Below are positions 49,509 through 59,302 of a stretch of DNA of 64,000 nucleotides, one piece after another. The notes under the pieces are model-generated. The model had not been told where the DNA came from and did no database searches. It saw only the letters and a list, made by a program, of their open reading frames with translations. Source of the DNA: Gracilaria caudata. Lineage: Eukaryota; Rhodophyta; Florideophyceae; Gracilariales; Gracilariaceae. The position numbers and the translations under genes are program-made. Numbering within the stretch: position 1 is the stretch's first letter; each line of letters opens with the position of its first letter. The stretch spans positions 1 to 64,000 of the forward strand of contig JASCIV010000043.1 in assembly GCA_030374735.1 (NCBI GenBank), read 5' to 3'.

Positions 49509-51362
49509 ATGGTGTCCGCCGAAGACAGCCTCGCGCCAGAGGCAGCTCAACAACCGCAGACGTCTTTCCCCCGTCTCAGCTCAGAACTGCTTGACCAACA
49601 AGAGCAACAAGAGCAACAAGAGCAAAACAGTGCTGATGAAGAATTCAAACCAAGAAACTCTGATGAGGATCCGGACCAACCGCAACGTCATGCAGTCTCT
49701 AGAAACTGGATGTACTTGATGGTTATGGCCGACTTTGGGCTTTCTTTTGTTTGGCTGTGCAAATTTGCCGTCGCTACGTAAGTTGTGCAACCCAGACTGC
49801 TGCTTGAGGTCGCGACGAGTTACAACAATTGCAATTCTGACTAACAAGAACGGCACAGTCCTTATTTTCAGCATTCTCTAAAGGCTGGTCCATTTCTTTC
49901 GCATGTTGTGTGGATAATGGGTCCGCTCTCAGGCCTAATTGTTGCCCCAGTCGTTGGAGTCCTATCTGATCGCTGCACGTCTTCGTTTGGAAGAAGAAGA
50001 CCTTTTATACTTGGGGGCACGCTGTTTTGTATACTTGGTATGAACGTTTTTGCTAATGCAAGTAAGATCACCTTTGGTTTCCTTCCAGCTGCACGCGTCG
50101 TTGCCGTACTCGCGTTCGGGGTCTTAGACTTTGCAACCAACGCAATTATGTTTCCCAGTCGAGCACTCTTTGGAGATCTACTGCCAGCTGATCAGCAGCA
50201 CCCCGTGCAGTCAGCGGCTGCCGTTGTTGCATCGATGGCGGAGATTTGCGGTGGGATATACTTGTCCTCTTGGAAGGATCCCGTGACTAACATCAGCAAA
50301 ATCTTCACTGTAGCAAGCGTTTTGTTGGCAGTCTCGTGCACGGTTTCGCTCATTGTTTGCAAAGAAGCTCCAATTGAAGGCCCGAGCACTCCGGCACAAG
50401 CGGGCAATTTGCATGACATAGAAGAGGGTGGCTTTGGCGCTTCAGCGGCGCGGGCTCGAGATAATACACAAACTTCAGAAGTACATGACGAATACGCCGC
50501 CCATGAAAACACTGCTATTCGCATTCTGGAAGAAGACGAACGAAAGGAGAATATCGTTGCCGAGCGAGTGGCGACCAACGTCGTTGAAGAACAAGAAGGC
50601 TACGAAGATCCAGGTGAGAGCATGCTGACCAAAGTAACTTCGCGACCAGATCAGCAAGGTATGACCGATGATAATGACGAGCGAACAACCCAACAAGAGG
50701 AACAAGAAAAGCAGCCTTCGTTTTGGCCCACGTTACGAGGTACAGTTACAGCGACAGTGCGACAGTTCCCACGTCCTTTAATCAAAGTGGGCATTGTATA
50801 TGGGCTTGCATGGTTTATGTGGTTTGCGTCGCTACCCTACTATAGCCAATGGTTAGGTGTCGATGTGTTGCAAGGCGATCCAAATGCCGAACCATCTTCA
50901 ACCGAAGCGCTGCGCTATGAACATGGGGTTTCTGTTTTTTCTGTTGCAAATGTAGCGAAGGCCATTCTAGCCATTTTCTTCAGCTTCTTCTATCCAAGCA
51001 TCATTGGCTTTATTGGTGCAGTTGGAGAGCGACTTGTATTTGGCATTTCTTTTCTTGTCTTTTCATCCGTGTTATTCTCCTGTGCCTATACGAAAGATGT
51101 CTTGATTGCAGCACTTGTAATTGCGCTGGGGAGCGTTCCGTTTATTGTAACACAAACAATACCCATCGCCATAGTTGTACAAAGATATCCTGATAATCTG
51201 GCAAGCAACCTGGGCGTATTGAACCTGTTTTGTGTTATACCGCAACTTATTGACACACTGTATACCGGAAAAGTGGCTGAAATGGCCGGAGAATCTACGG
51301 TACTGAGGGTGGCTTCGTGCTGGGGTTTTGCTGCTGCGATTACGGCCTTCTGCTTCTTATGA
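49509..51362 (+). CDS. Sucrose-transporter-type MFS carrier (GPH family), 2 exons
   Basis: Exon 1 (49509-49777) and exon 2 (49859-51362) join across an 81-nt intron (GTAAGT...CACAG, CTAAC branch-like site) to 590 aa. The join gives FGLSFVWLCKFAVATPYF and then HVVWIMGPLSGLIVAPVVG, VLSDRCTSSFGRRRPFILGG, the hallmark of the SUC/SUT family and related SLC45 proteins. About 70 N-terminal residues are acidic with a QEQ repeat. The loop between membrane segments 6 and 7 is long and Glu/Asp-rich. The second half has PYYSQWLGVDVLQGDP and ends at the twelfth span. Family members co-transport sucrose or related sugars with H+. The sugar is not predictable here. Confidence 0.9.
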
Positions 51363-52795
51363 CAACTTCAGGAGGCTCATTTCTGCTTGAAGGATACATC
51401 CAGAAGTCAGGCCTGGGTCATCAAATGACATCGCCTACGCTGCGTGTCCTTGGAGAAAATTATTGGCCTCTTGAACTCCCTACGTTTTGCGGCCACACAT
51501 TCTGGAGAACAAAGCTGTACACTCGTGGTGCCGGGTTTTTCGCTGATCAGAATACGTCCCTTAGCATATCACGAGAAGATGACCCGTAGCTGAAGACGTT
51601 CCGCGGAGCAAAACATTGAATGATGACCTTTTGATCAAATTCTGAGTTTACTTTGGGGAAGTGTCGTACACATATGTAACCAAGGGATGAAGCAGATGCG
51701 ATACTCATGAGGATTCGGCAGCTTCACGTGGCGACAGGGAATCGTGAGCCGGGAAAGAAGTCACCGTGTACATAATTCGTCTATCTTTGCGTGGTGTGAC
51801 CTTTATCATAGTATCTTCTCTACCCCGAGTAATCTTGCTCTGCTCATGAAAGATGCGTCGGCACTTAGCTTGACTACTGAGTTGGGAGGATCTTCTAGCA
51901 TATCTCCGCACCTTTCTCAGCTTTTAATCAGCTTTTAAAGCCTACGCATGGATACGAATATCAAAACAAGCAGGAGCCGAAGGTGCATCACCGAATAGAT
52001 AGCTCTGCTCTATGCTTAAATTTGATTTATTGCACTGCAAACAGCACGCTAGAAATATCCGGAACAGTTCTACAAAGGGCAACGCTAACCATATAACCTT
52101 TTCTCAAGGATATTTCTCCCCTCCCCTCGCCTTTCAGTATTATGGTTATGTTGGTTATGTCCGAGTAGAGAGATTCCTAAAGGGCGTCTTACGTTTCGGT
52201 CTTTCACTTGCATTCGAGCTATGCCGAGTGCCAGTAAGGGTGTCGGATACGTGCACTCCACAGCCCCATCCGTTCCAAAGATCTGCTGGTGAGGGTCAGT
52301 GTTCGATTAATAACTATTGATTCTACAACATTATCGCTTCGCTAACCCTTGTTACCGTTGTAAAAGCACATGTAAGTCAACTGAGTTCTCCAATGTACGG
52401 AGCATAGAATCTCTTCAAAATCTTTGCTCATCAGAAATTATGATGAAGAAGAGTTCGCAGAACTCCGCTCTACAAATTCCGACGTGAATGTGGCTGACTT
52501 TTAAGGTTTGGAAAACCTCCGTGACACCCGAGAGTTTTGGTTCAAGAAAAGGAGCTGTTAGACGTTGGGAAAGTTCATCCTCAAGGTATCCTGGAGCGGC
52601 TAGACACTGTCCTACCCGCAAGTAAAGGAGATCCACTCAGAACAATGTTCCTTTTCTCTCTCCTCCGCTCATTAGCTTCTGTGGCCATCTGCCTAACTAT
52701 CCTTCCTGTGTTTCCTGTTGGGAGGGTGTAAGGCTAGCTCGTCGTGCTGCATGATTTATTTCAAATGCTCGTAGAAAGTAGATAGCACACAGTAG

Positions 52796-52828
52796 TAAAA
52801 GGGTATCGCTAAACCTCTTACCCTTGTA
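52796..52828. promoter_or_regulatory. Paired AAGGGTA/TACCCTT motif
   Basis: TAAAAGGGTATCGCTAA followed by TTACCCTTGTA (52818-52828), an inverted pair with the CGCTA core. It is 650 bases upstream of the glycosyltransferase start. Confidence 0.4.
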
Positions 52829-52899
52829 CGGGAAGTAGTGCTGTGCAGAGGACATTCGAATGCAAATTCGAAGCTTCTTAGACACTGTAGAGTGTTGAG

Positions 52900-53110
52900 C
52901 CAGAAGCTTTGGAACGAAAGAAAGCTTAGGCTTCGTAACGAGCCGCAAGCTCAGAAACGCTTTGCAGTCGAATACGCCTGAGGGACGTAGTACTATCTTG
53001 TTGCTGCCCAGTGCGTGTAGCACAGCTATTGTTTGAAAGTTAGCGGCTGTGGCATAGAGGTGTTACAGGTTGTTGGGGTCCTTAGCAAGCTCCCGTGCGG
53101 CGTCTAATGG
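52900..53110 (+). repeat. Dispersed repeat family 2, copy 1
   Basis: Shares an ordered series of blocks with 58330-58510: CTTGTT(G/C)(C/T)TGCCCAGTG, a GGCTGT...GAGGTGTT block and GGGGTC(C/T)TTAGCAA. Roughly 70% alike by eye. No terminal repeats seen. Confidence 0.45.
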
Positions 53111-53484
53111 AACGTCCACGATTCATAAACCTAGAGAAAGAGCGCGTGAGGGTGAGCAATGCAATCCGTGACCACCCTGACATGCGAACGACTTTCGCGC
53201 AGAACTTACCTTCCTAGTATTTTCCTGCGTCCTTGCTGGTCAAAATTTTGGCCGTGACGTATGATTCGATCACTCAGTCAACCTGCAACCCCAGTTCGCC
53301 ATCTCTGCGCTCGTAGATATGCCAAACAAGTCTTCATAAAAGTTAACAAACCCAAGGGTAGAAGCTAGGCCAGAGGCCACCCATTTCAGGAAAAGACTTA
53401 GGACATCTGGATGAACGGTGTTCTTCATCTTCAGGTCGACTCTCAAGAGTGTTTGTTTTTACATCTGTACTCTCTTCGTACATA

Positions 53485-55575
53485 ATGCCGGTAACACCTG
53501 GAGCCCGCCTGGATCGGATTTCTCGCAACTTGCTCCGCATTTCACGCAAAAGTATTCTGCACTCTAGACTTAAAACTCCGAGGCTGCTGAGTTTTCTCAT
53601 CGCTGTGCTGATTATAGTACTCATTTTTCTTCAGGTTGGCTTACCGAAATCTACAACCGAAGTTTCCCCTCTGCCTCTTACATTCGATCTGCCTCGTTCA
53701 TTTTCCTCATCTTCGCTTTCGATATTGCTTCTAATACCTTCTTTCACCGAAACAAATCCTCCTTACCGTTCGACATTTGCAGCAAAGTCTGTGGATGTAT
53801 ACAATTGCTCGTCAATAACTCGGTTATTGCATTCTCTAATCCAAGCAGATTATGGAAGCGATCCGGTTCCACTCACGCTTTACCTATCCCCTCACCGATA
53901 CGCGAACGGTTTCGAGCAGCTCTACCAAAATCTCTCAAAGATACAATGGCCACATGGTCGGTTAGAAATACGTAACGCGTCCTCAGGTGGGTTTTTCGAT
54001 TGGGTCATTAACGCATTAAGTCCTTCCCGCGACAGTAACGACTTAACTCTCATTATCGACGCTTCTGCGGAAGCCCCGTTACCGTCAGCATACTATAGCT
54101 ATCTAAGATCAGTAACGAAACTTCATTCGGAAGCACAGGTAGCTGGTTATGGGCTCTCACCTGTAGCAGTCAAACGAAAAGGTGTCGCGGAGAATTACGC
54201 TCGAGTTTCTAACGCGGCTCCGGTTTTCTTTTATCAAAGCGCGCCTCTAATTCCCTCTCTTGCAGTGCGTGCGAACGTATGGCACTCTTTTCAAACTTGG
54301 TTTTACGCCCATCGTTCGGAATGGTTTCTCTGGCCCACTGTCGTTTCGCCTCGTGATAAAAAGGATGCTGCTTGGAATCATTATGATGGCACTTCTCGAG
54401 CTCATTGGTCTCTATGGTTTTCAAGATTTTGTGCTGATTTCGAGTTGTTCAACGTATATCCCACCCGAAACCCGATTCAGCGTTTATCTGGAGATCACAA
54501 ACAACAGTCCACACAGATAGAAGCATTTAATTATGACGGTACCCAAGCTACAGCGAAATCCAGTGTTTCTGCCGAGAACCTAGCGAAAATTGTTCAACTT
54601 GGCAAGCGGATGGGTGGATCTGTCTCAATGACAATAGTGAATGACGCGTTCCTAGAAACTGCGAGAAGCTGGATTTGTAATGTTGACGTCGCCGAAATCA
54701 GACCTCCGGGCGTGGTATGGTTCACCGTCGATGATACGGCGTATAATGCGTTGAAGGACGTTAATGGCTCGTACGCAATACGTATGAAGGAGTTTCGAGG
54801 AGGTCGACAACGGGAAGGAACATCGTACGGTACGCCAGGTTACTGGTTATTGATGCTGGAACGTACTAAACTGATTCAATCTATCCTCGACAGCGGCATC
54901 GGGGTGTTCGCGTTTGAAACGGACCAGATTTGGCTGCGAGATCCCATTCCGTTTGTTAATCGACTAGTGCATAGCGGGGATGAAGTGGACATCGTTGGGA
55001 CGCTCGACACCCGTCATGAGATTGGAGGCAATTTTCTCTACTTGAATCCTACGCTAGCAATGAGAAGAACTTGGCGTGAAGTTTGTCGACGATTCGAGAA
55101 GTCTTACATGTCTAGTCGGCTTCATGGACACTCAGCAAAGTACAAGCGCTACGTCGAGAATGATCAGTCAATCTTGACCAAGCTAGTGTTCTATGATGAT
55201 GACTTTAAGAACAAGAATCCGACAATATTCCGCGCATTAGACACAGAGTTGTTTGTTGATGGGCGGTGGTATGACAAGGAGAAGCACTATTATACATCTT
55301 CTAAGTCCAAGAGTCCGATTCTGATCAATAATAACTTTCTAATTGGAATCGCAAACAAGAAACAACGAGCCATCAAAAACAATCACTGGTTCCTGACCGA
55401 GAATAAGTGTAATGTCAAACGCGTTAAAGAGGCGATACGATTGAATGAAGAAAGAAGCGGTATATCTCTGCCAGCCGATGGCGAAGTCTTCGCCACTCAA
55501 GTGGAGGGTGCTGATGTTGAAGCCGGATTAGACGCAGCACTTGCAGCTATCAAAATGGAGAGGACCAAGCCGTAG
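53485..55575 (+). CDS. Type II membrane glycosyltransferase with two GT-like regions (696 aa)
   Basis: First ATG 53485; an upstream GTG was rejected. A basic N-terminus and a single membrane anchor (residues ~34-52) predict Golgi type II topology. The N-terminal half (~90-360) resembles plant glycosyltransferase-like proteins of the KOBITO/At3g57200 kind: LYLSPHRYANG, ALSPSRDSNDLTLIIDAS, RAHWSLWFSRFCADFELFNVYP. The C-terminal half is a nucleotide-diphospho-sugar transferase (GT77-like, PF03407 type): GTPGYWLLMLERTKLIQSIL, FAFETDQIWLRDPIPF in the DxD position (here E-T-D), DIVGTLD, GGNFLYLNPT and ENDQSILTKL. It probably acts on cell-wall or secreted polysaccharide. Combining both regions in one chain is unusual. 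Confidence 0.8.
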   Translation: MPVTPGARLDRISRNLLRISRKSILHSRLKTPRLLSFLIAVLIIVLIFLQVGLPKSTTEVSPLPLTFDLPRSFSSSSLSILLLIPSFTETNPPYRSTFAAKSVDVYNCSSITRLLHSLIQADYGSDPVPLTLYLSPHRYANGFEQLYQNLSKIQWPHGRLEIRNASSGGFFDWVINALSPSRDSNDLTLIIDASAEAPLPSAYYSYLRSVTKLHSEAQVAGYGLSPVAVKRKGVAENYARVSNAAPVFFYQSAPLIPSLAVRANVWHSFQTWFYAHRSEWFLWPTVVSPRDKKDAAWNHYDGTSRAHWSLWFSRFCADFELFNVYPTRNPIQRLSGDHKQQSTQIEAFNYDGTQATAKSSVSAENLAKIVQLGKRMGGSVSMTIVNDAFLETARSWICNVDVAEIRPPGVVWFTVDDTAYNALKDVNGSYAIRMKEFRGGRQREGTSYGTPGYWLLMLERTKLIQSILDSGIGVFAFETDQIWLRDPIPFVNRLVHSGDEVDIVGTLDTRHEIGGNFLYLNPTLAMRRTWREVCRRFEKSYMSSRLHGHSAKYKRYVENDQSILTKLVFYDDDFKNKNPTIFRALDTELFVDGRWYDKEKHYYTSSKSKSPILINNNFLIGIANKKQRAIKNNHWFLTENKCNVKRVKEAIRLNEERSGISLPADGEVFATQVEGADVEAGLDAALAAIKMERTKP

Positions 55576-56439
55576 AAGCTTCAGCTGTCACGAGAACTTC
55601 AGAAGACTGCACTTCAGAAGGCAGAGCTGGTTCGCTTTGAATGAGAGCAATTTCTTGTTATCCAAGGGATATGGTTTTCTGAAGAAAGCTACGTTGTCAC
55701 TGCTTGAGGAGAACATTTTTCTGGAAAACACAACCTGAGAGGCGCGAAGTGCCGTGAAGTAGAGATGACGTTCTGCAACTTCATTACTACTAAGCAGATT
55801 GAGGCTCGCTACCAGGAGCCTATGGTAGCACCGGAATATCACGTATGATAACAAGCTTCAGCTATGGAACAAAGCCAAGTGCAAAGCAGGTGGTGCTGAC
55901 ACAATGCGGGCGATGCTTAACCTTTCCATCAAAGTGAAAGATATTACTCATAGCGATGGCATGGTACAAAGGTTGCACGTCATTCACTTAACACGCCAAT
56001 TACACTAGTCTGCGGAGTACCATCGCGCTCTTTTGGTTCAGTTGCAGAACCTTCATAACCATCATCATCATCATCACATTGCCGCACGACGCTGATCATC
56101 GACGACAGGCAACTTTGCTTGGTGGGATACAACACGAGTCATGACTCTTGACCTGAACACAATTCATGAGTTAGGTTGTCAGTTGTAGAGATGGGTGATG
56201 ATGAAAAAGCTTTATTTCAAGGTGCAAGAGAGGGCTGGGTCAGGCCAGACCGTTTGAGACGCCAGCTAGGCGCCGTATGTTTACTGCTGCGGGAGGGCAT
56301 CGGTGCAGGGTTGAAACTTATGATGGAAATATGTGGGAATGCTCTCACTTGCTACTTTGGTCTCGAGACCCGGTACTACACCTGTTGTAGAGCCTTGACA
56401 GTGCCCCATGAGTAATGCCCCTGTCGGACTTCTTTGTGT

Positions 56440-56512
56440 ACATGTTTCTCGAACCTGAAAGAGACATGTTCTGCGTCTTTTAGGTTCGAGAAACATGTTC
56501 TGTCTCTTTCAG
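56440..56512. repeat. Nested inverted repeats
   Basis: ACATGTTTCTCGAACCT (56440-56456) pairs perfectly with 56482-56498. A second pair, CTGAAAGAGACA (56455-56466) and TGTCTCTTTCAG (56501-56512), overlaps it, so alternative hairpins are possible. Confidence 0.8.
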
Positions 56513-56934
56513 ATTCGAGATAAATGAGCCTATCCCCCGAATAGAGACCATTATTCTTCCTTTTTCCCTGATTTCCTGACAGTTTGATTTCTTCTTCGAT
56601 ACTGTGGAATTTGTGTTCTAATTCCTGACAACTGAGAGGTAAGGGCTACAAGGGTAGCGGTTTTTATCCTTATACCTCACAGGTATTTCTTTCTCTTTAA
56701 AAAGGCCAGGATTCTATGTAGCACTTCCATTATAATCTCTCTCAGCGACTTATCCCATTATTCTCAATGACCGCGAAAGATTTCACGCCGACAAGCGCAT
56801 GTCAATGGACTCCTCGCGACGCGACTTAATCTCGAATCTCCCGCCCGCTGTGAAGTCCGTTAGAAATTTGGTTAGACATGAGCCACAGAAGTTCCTGGCC
56901 TTCCTGAAGAGAGAAAGCTTTATTTAAAGGCTTT

Positions 56935-57110
56935 ACAGTAGTGCTTGCCTCCTCTTTGCAAACGTAGGGGTTTAGTTGTGGCAGATTTGATTAGAAAGTG
57001 GCCCGAAAACGTGTTGGCCTTTCTAGTGAGGGAGCGTTTTTTCGACAAAGACGCTCCGCAGTAAGTCGTAATTAGGCTTACGTGCTCATAAAAAGAAGAA
57101 GAACAGTAGT
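56935..57110 (+). mobile_element. 5'-truncated non-LTR retrotransposon insertion with 8-bp TSD, copy B
   Basis: The insertion 56943-57102 encodes the element's C-terminus in frame (CLPPLCKRRGLVVADLIRKW ... VRERFFDKDAPQ-stop at 57062-57064), then the 3' tail ending TGCTCATAAAAAGAAGAAGA. Direct repeats ACAGTAGT flank it (56935-56942 and 57103-57110). Amino-acid similarity to copy A is high while silent positions differ, suggesting that the family evolved under coding constraint. Confidence 0.8.
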
Positions 57111-58299
57111 CTAGTAATAGAAGGCTGCTGTCCATAAAAAGATGTCAATGGACAATGAAAGACAACGTGTTCGTAATCTTCCCTAGCGCGCACTCGCAAC
57201 GTAGCATTTTGTTCTCTAGGAAGCTTGCCACTGGGTTAAGTCTCTCTCTCTCTCTTTTACGGGTGCGATAGTTCAATTACTACTTATCGCAGTGGGTTCA
57301 GTCTATGCGTATGTCCAGTGCAAAATGTGTTAAGAGTGATTTCTGCAGTTACTACGAAACTTAACGAAACTTAAACGTCTTCCTTTTCTCATGTTCTTCT
57401 TCTTTATGAGACACCACTCTGCCAGAGTCTGCTGGAACACCCGCCTCTCACCAGGATTCAGCACGTTAGTGTTAGACTCTCAACTTTTTGAGCTGCAGCA
57501 GCGCACTTTGTGCTTAGAGATATTAGCTGCTGATGAAAGAAATGTTCGTTCACATTCAATTTTGCATACGATGCGTCGTCCCGTACAAGAGCTAGTTTCT
57601 TGGGCTATCGAGTTAAGAGTGGCTTCAGCAGAGTTGGGCCATATCCCCGAATATAGCATCGCATGAAAGGAGGAGTATCTAAGTATTCCCGTCCCCAGTG
57701 TCGATAAGCCGTTTTCAATGACATAATGACCAACATCCCGAACGAATATTGTGGGCACAGCGAAAATTTTCTGGTAAAGTTTAACATATTATGTGCACTG
57801 TATACCACAGACAGAAAATGTATCTCTTGGCCGGAGATGTCTGCCTTCTTGAAGATGGAAGAAATTTTGAATGAACGACATTCACCATGACGTTGGAATG
57901 AAGCGGGCAGTCGACCCGGGAGGTCGTTAAACTCGTCCAAGCGATCGCTCACTGACCGACGGTCAGCTTGCCGGTCGCGGACTTGCTGGGACGTTGTTGA
58001 AATGTCCCTGTCTAGCGGCACGCAGGCAGTAGGTCACGAGCCGATCACTGAAGGGAGACCCTACCGCGGTTTCCCTGATTTTTCCTTTTGGAGGAAGAGC
58101 TCTGAAGAAGCCGCTAGATGGGGCTTTTCCAGTGTTTTTCTCGGAGGGTCTACACTGGGGTTGGATGACGGTGAAAGGCTACGGGCCGGTTCTTGCGTCT
58201 GATCTCGCCGAAGATATGAGGGTTGAAAGGTAAGGGCGGCGCCCATTGTTTCTTGAGCGGCCGACGTAGTACATGCGGAGCGCCTTGACGTGGTGTACC

Positions 58300-58560
58300 C
58301 CTTAGCCAACAGTCTCCAGAGGTTGAAAGAAGAGGCTGCGAAGAAGAAGGCGATACGGGTCGGTGACGAAACGGCCGCGTTTGAAAACACCTAAGAGATC
58401 TTATACTTTCTTGTTCTTGCCCAGTGTGTGTGAGACAACTATTATTCTGTAGTTGGTGGCTGTCGTATGGAGGTGTTGTATGTGGCGGGGTCTTTAGCAA
58501 ACCCCTACGTACGAGCAAATTAGCGCATGTTTTCGTAAACGAGAGAGAAAGAGAGAGAGA
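58300..58560 (+). repeat. Dispersed repeat family 2, copy 2
   Basis: A short open frame ends LQRLKEEAAKKKAIRVGDET...-stop at 58391-58393. The block series shared with 52900-53110 follows, and then a GAGAGA tract (58541-58560). It could be the 3' end of a second retroelement. Confidence 0.45.
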
Positions 58561-59231
58561 AACGGACAGGCGCGCATAAGATACATGCGTAGATCGGAAA
58601 CAGATGTCTGAGCAAGTATGTATGGGCTGCTACGGCAAGAACTTGCTGTCTGAAGCTCGACGCTAATTTTAACGCCACCCAATGCAGGCATGGCATCCTT
58701 GACGGCCTTGTGTTGAGAACTAAAACGTCAAACTTTCTCTTCTCGTGCAGTCGAACAAAGAACTTGTTGTGGAACTTATTACATAGTGCATATGGCAGCA
58801 TAACTGAACTTACGAGAAGAAATATAAAAGGTTTGGTTTTAGCTTAAGAAAGAACTCATTGCATACGTATTGATTCGCTCCTAAAGTCGAGTATAAGTGT
58901 ATAAGCACAAGAAGATAAGCCATTCAAAGAGAAACTGAACCGTCCCCAGTCACGACGACAAGATCTTTGTCCATGCTTTGCTTTAACCAAAATTGGATCG
59001 TAAGATTGCTGTGGACTTTCAACATATTCGAGTTCTTAAGAACGGTCCAGTATCTCTCGTTATTTGGAATGTGAGGAACACTGTGTACAGTGTTCTTCAC
59101 ATTGAACATAAGACGTTTTTTTGAGCTCGAAATGCAAGAGATGCACCAGATGTTGTTCCAAAGATAAAGCATTACATGCGTCGTGGAACGAGCTGTGCTG
59201 CGAGTCGACGAAGTAGAAGGTGCACCGAAAC

Positions 59232-59302
59232 TGTGTCTTTGCCAAAGACACAGGTGCTCATCATCTGTCCAAAGACTCTTTGGACAGATGATGAGCACCT
59301 GT
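59232..59302. repeat. Two overlapping near-continuous palindromes
   Basis: TGTGTCTTTG/CAAAGACACA (59232-59241 and 59243-59252, one-base centre). It overlaps a perfect 26-bp inverted repeat, 59250-59275 and 59277-59302, also with a one-base centre. The large arm starts ACAGGTGCTCATCATC. Confidence 0.9.

Larger units (their letters stand above)
51363..53484. other. Gene-free stretch with motif copies
   Basis: Contains weaker motif copies (52071-52084; 52338-52352), the paired copy at 52796-52828, a dispersed repeat copy near 52900-53110 and CCCAAGGGTAG (53350-53360) about 125 bases before the glycosyltransferase ATG. No coding gene recognised. Confidence 0.4.

Noticed and set aside
58061..58518. 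Two overlapping minus-strand frames of about 110-120 codons
   Set aside because: They run through dispersed repeat 2 with no domain; probably chance.
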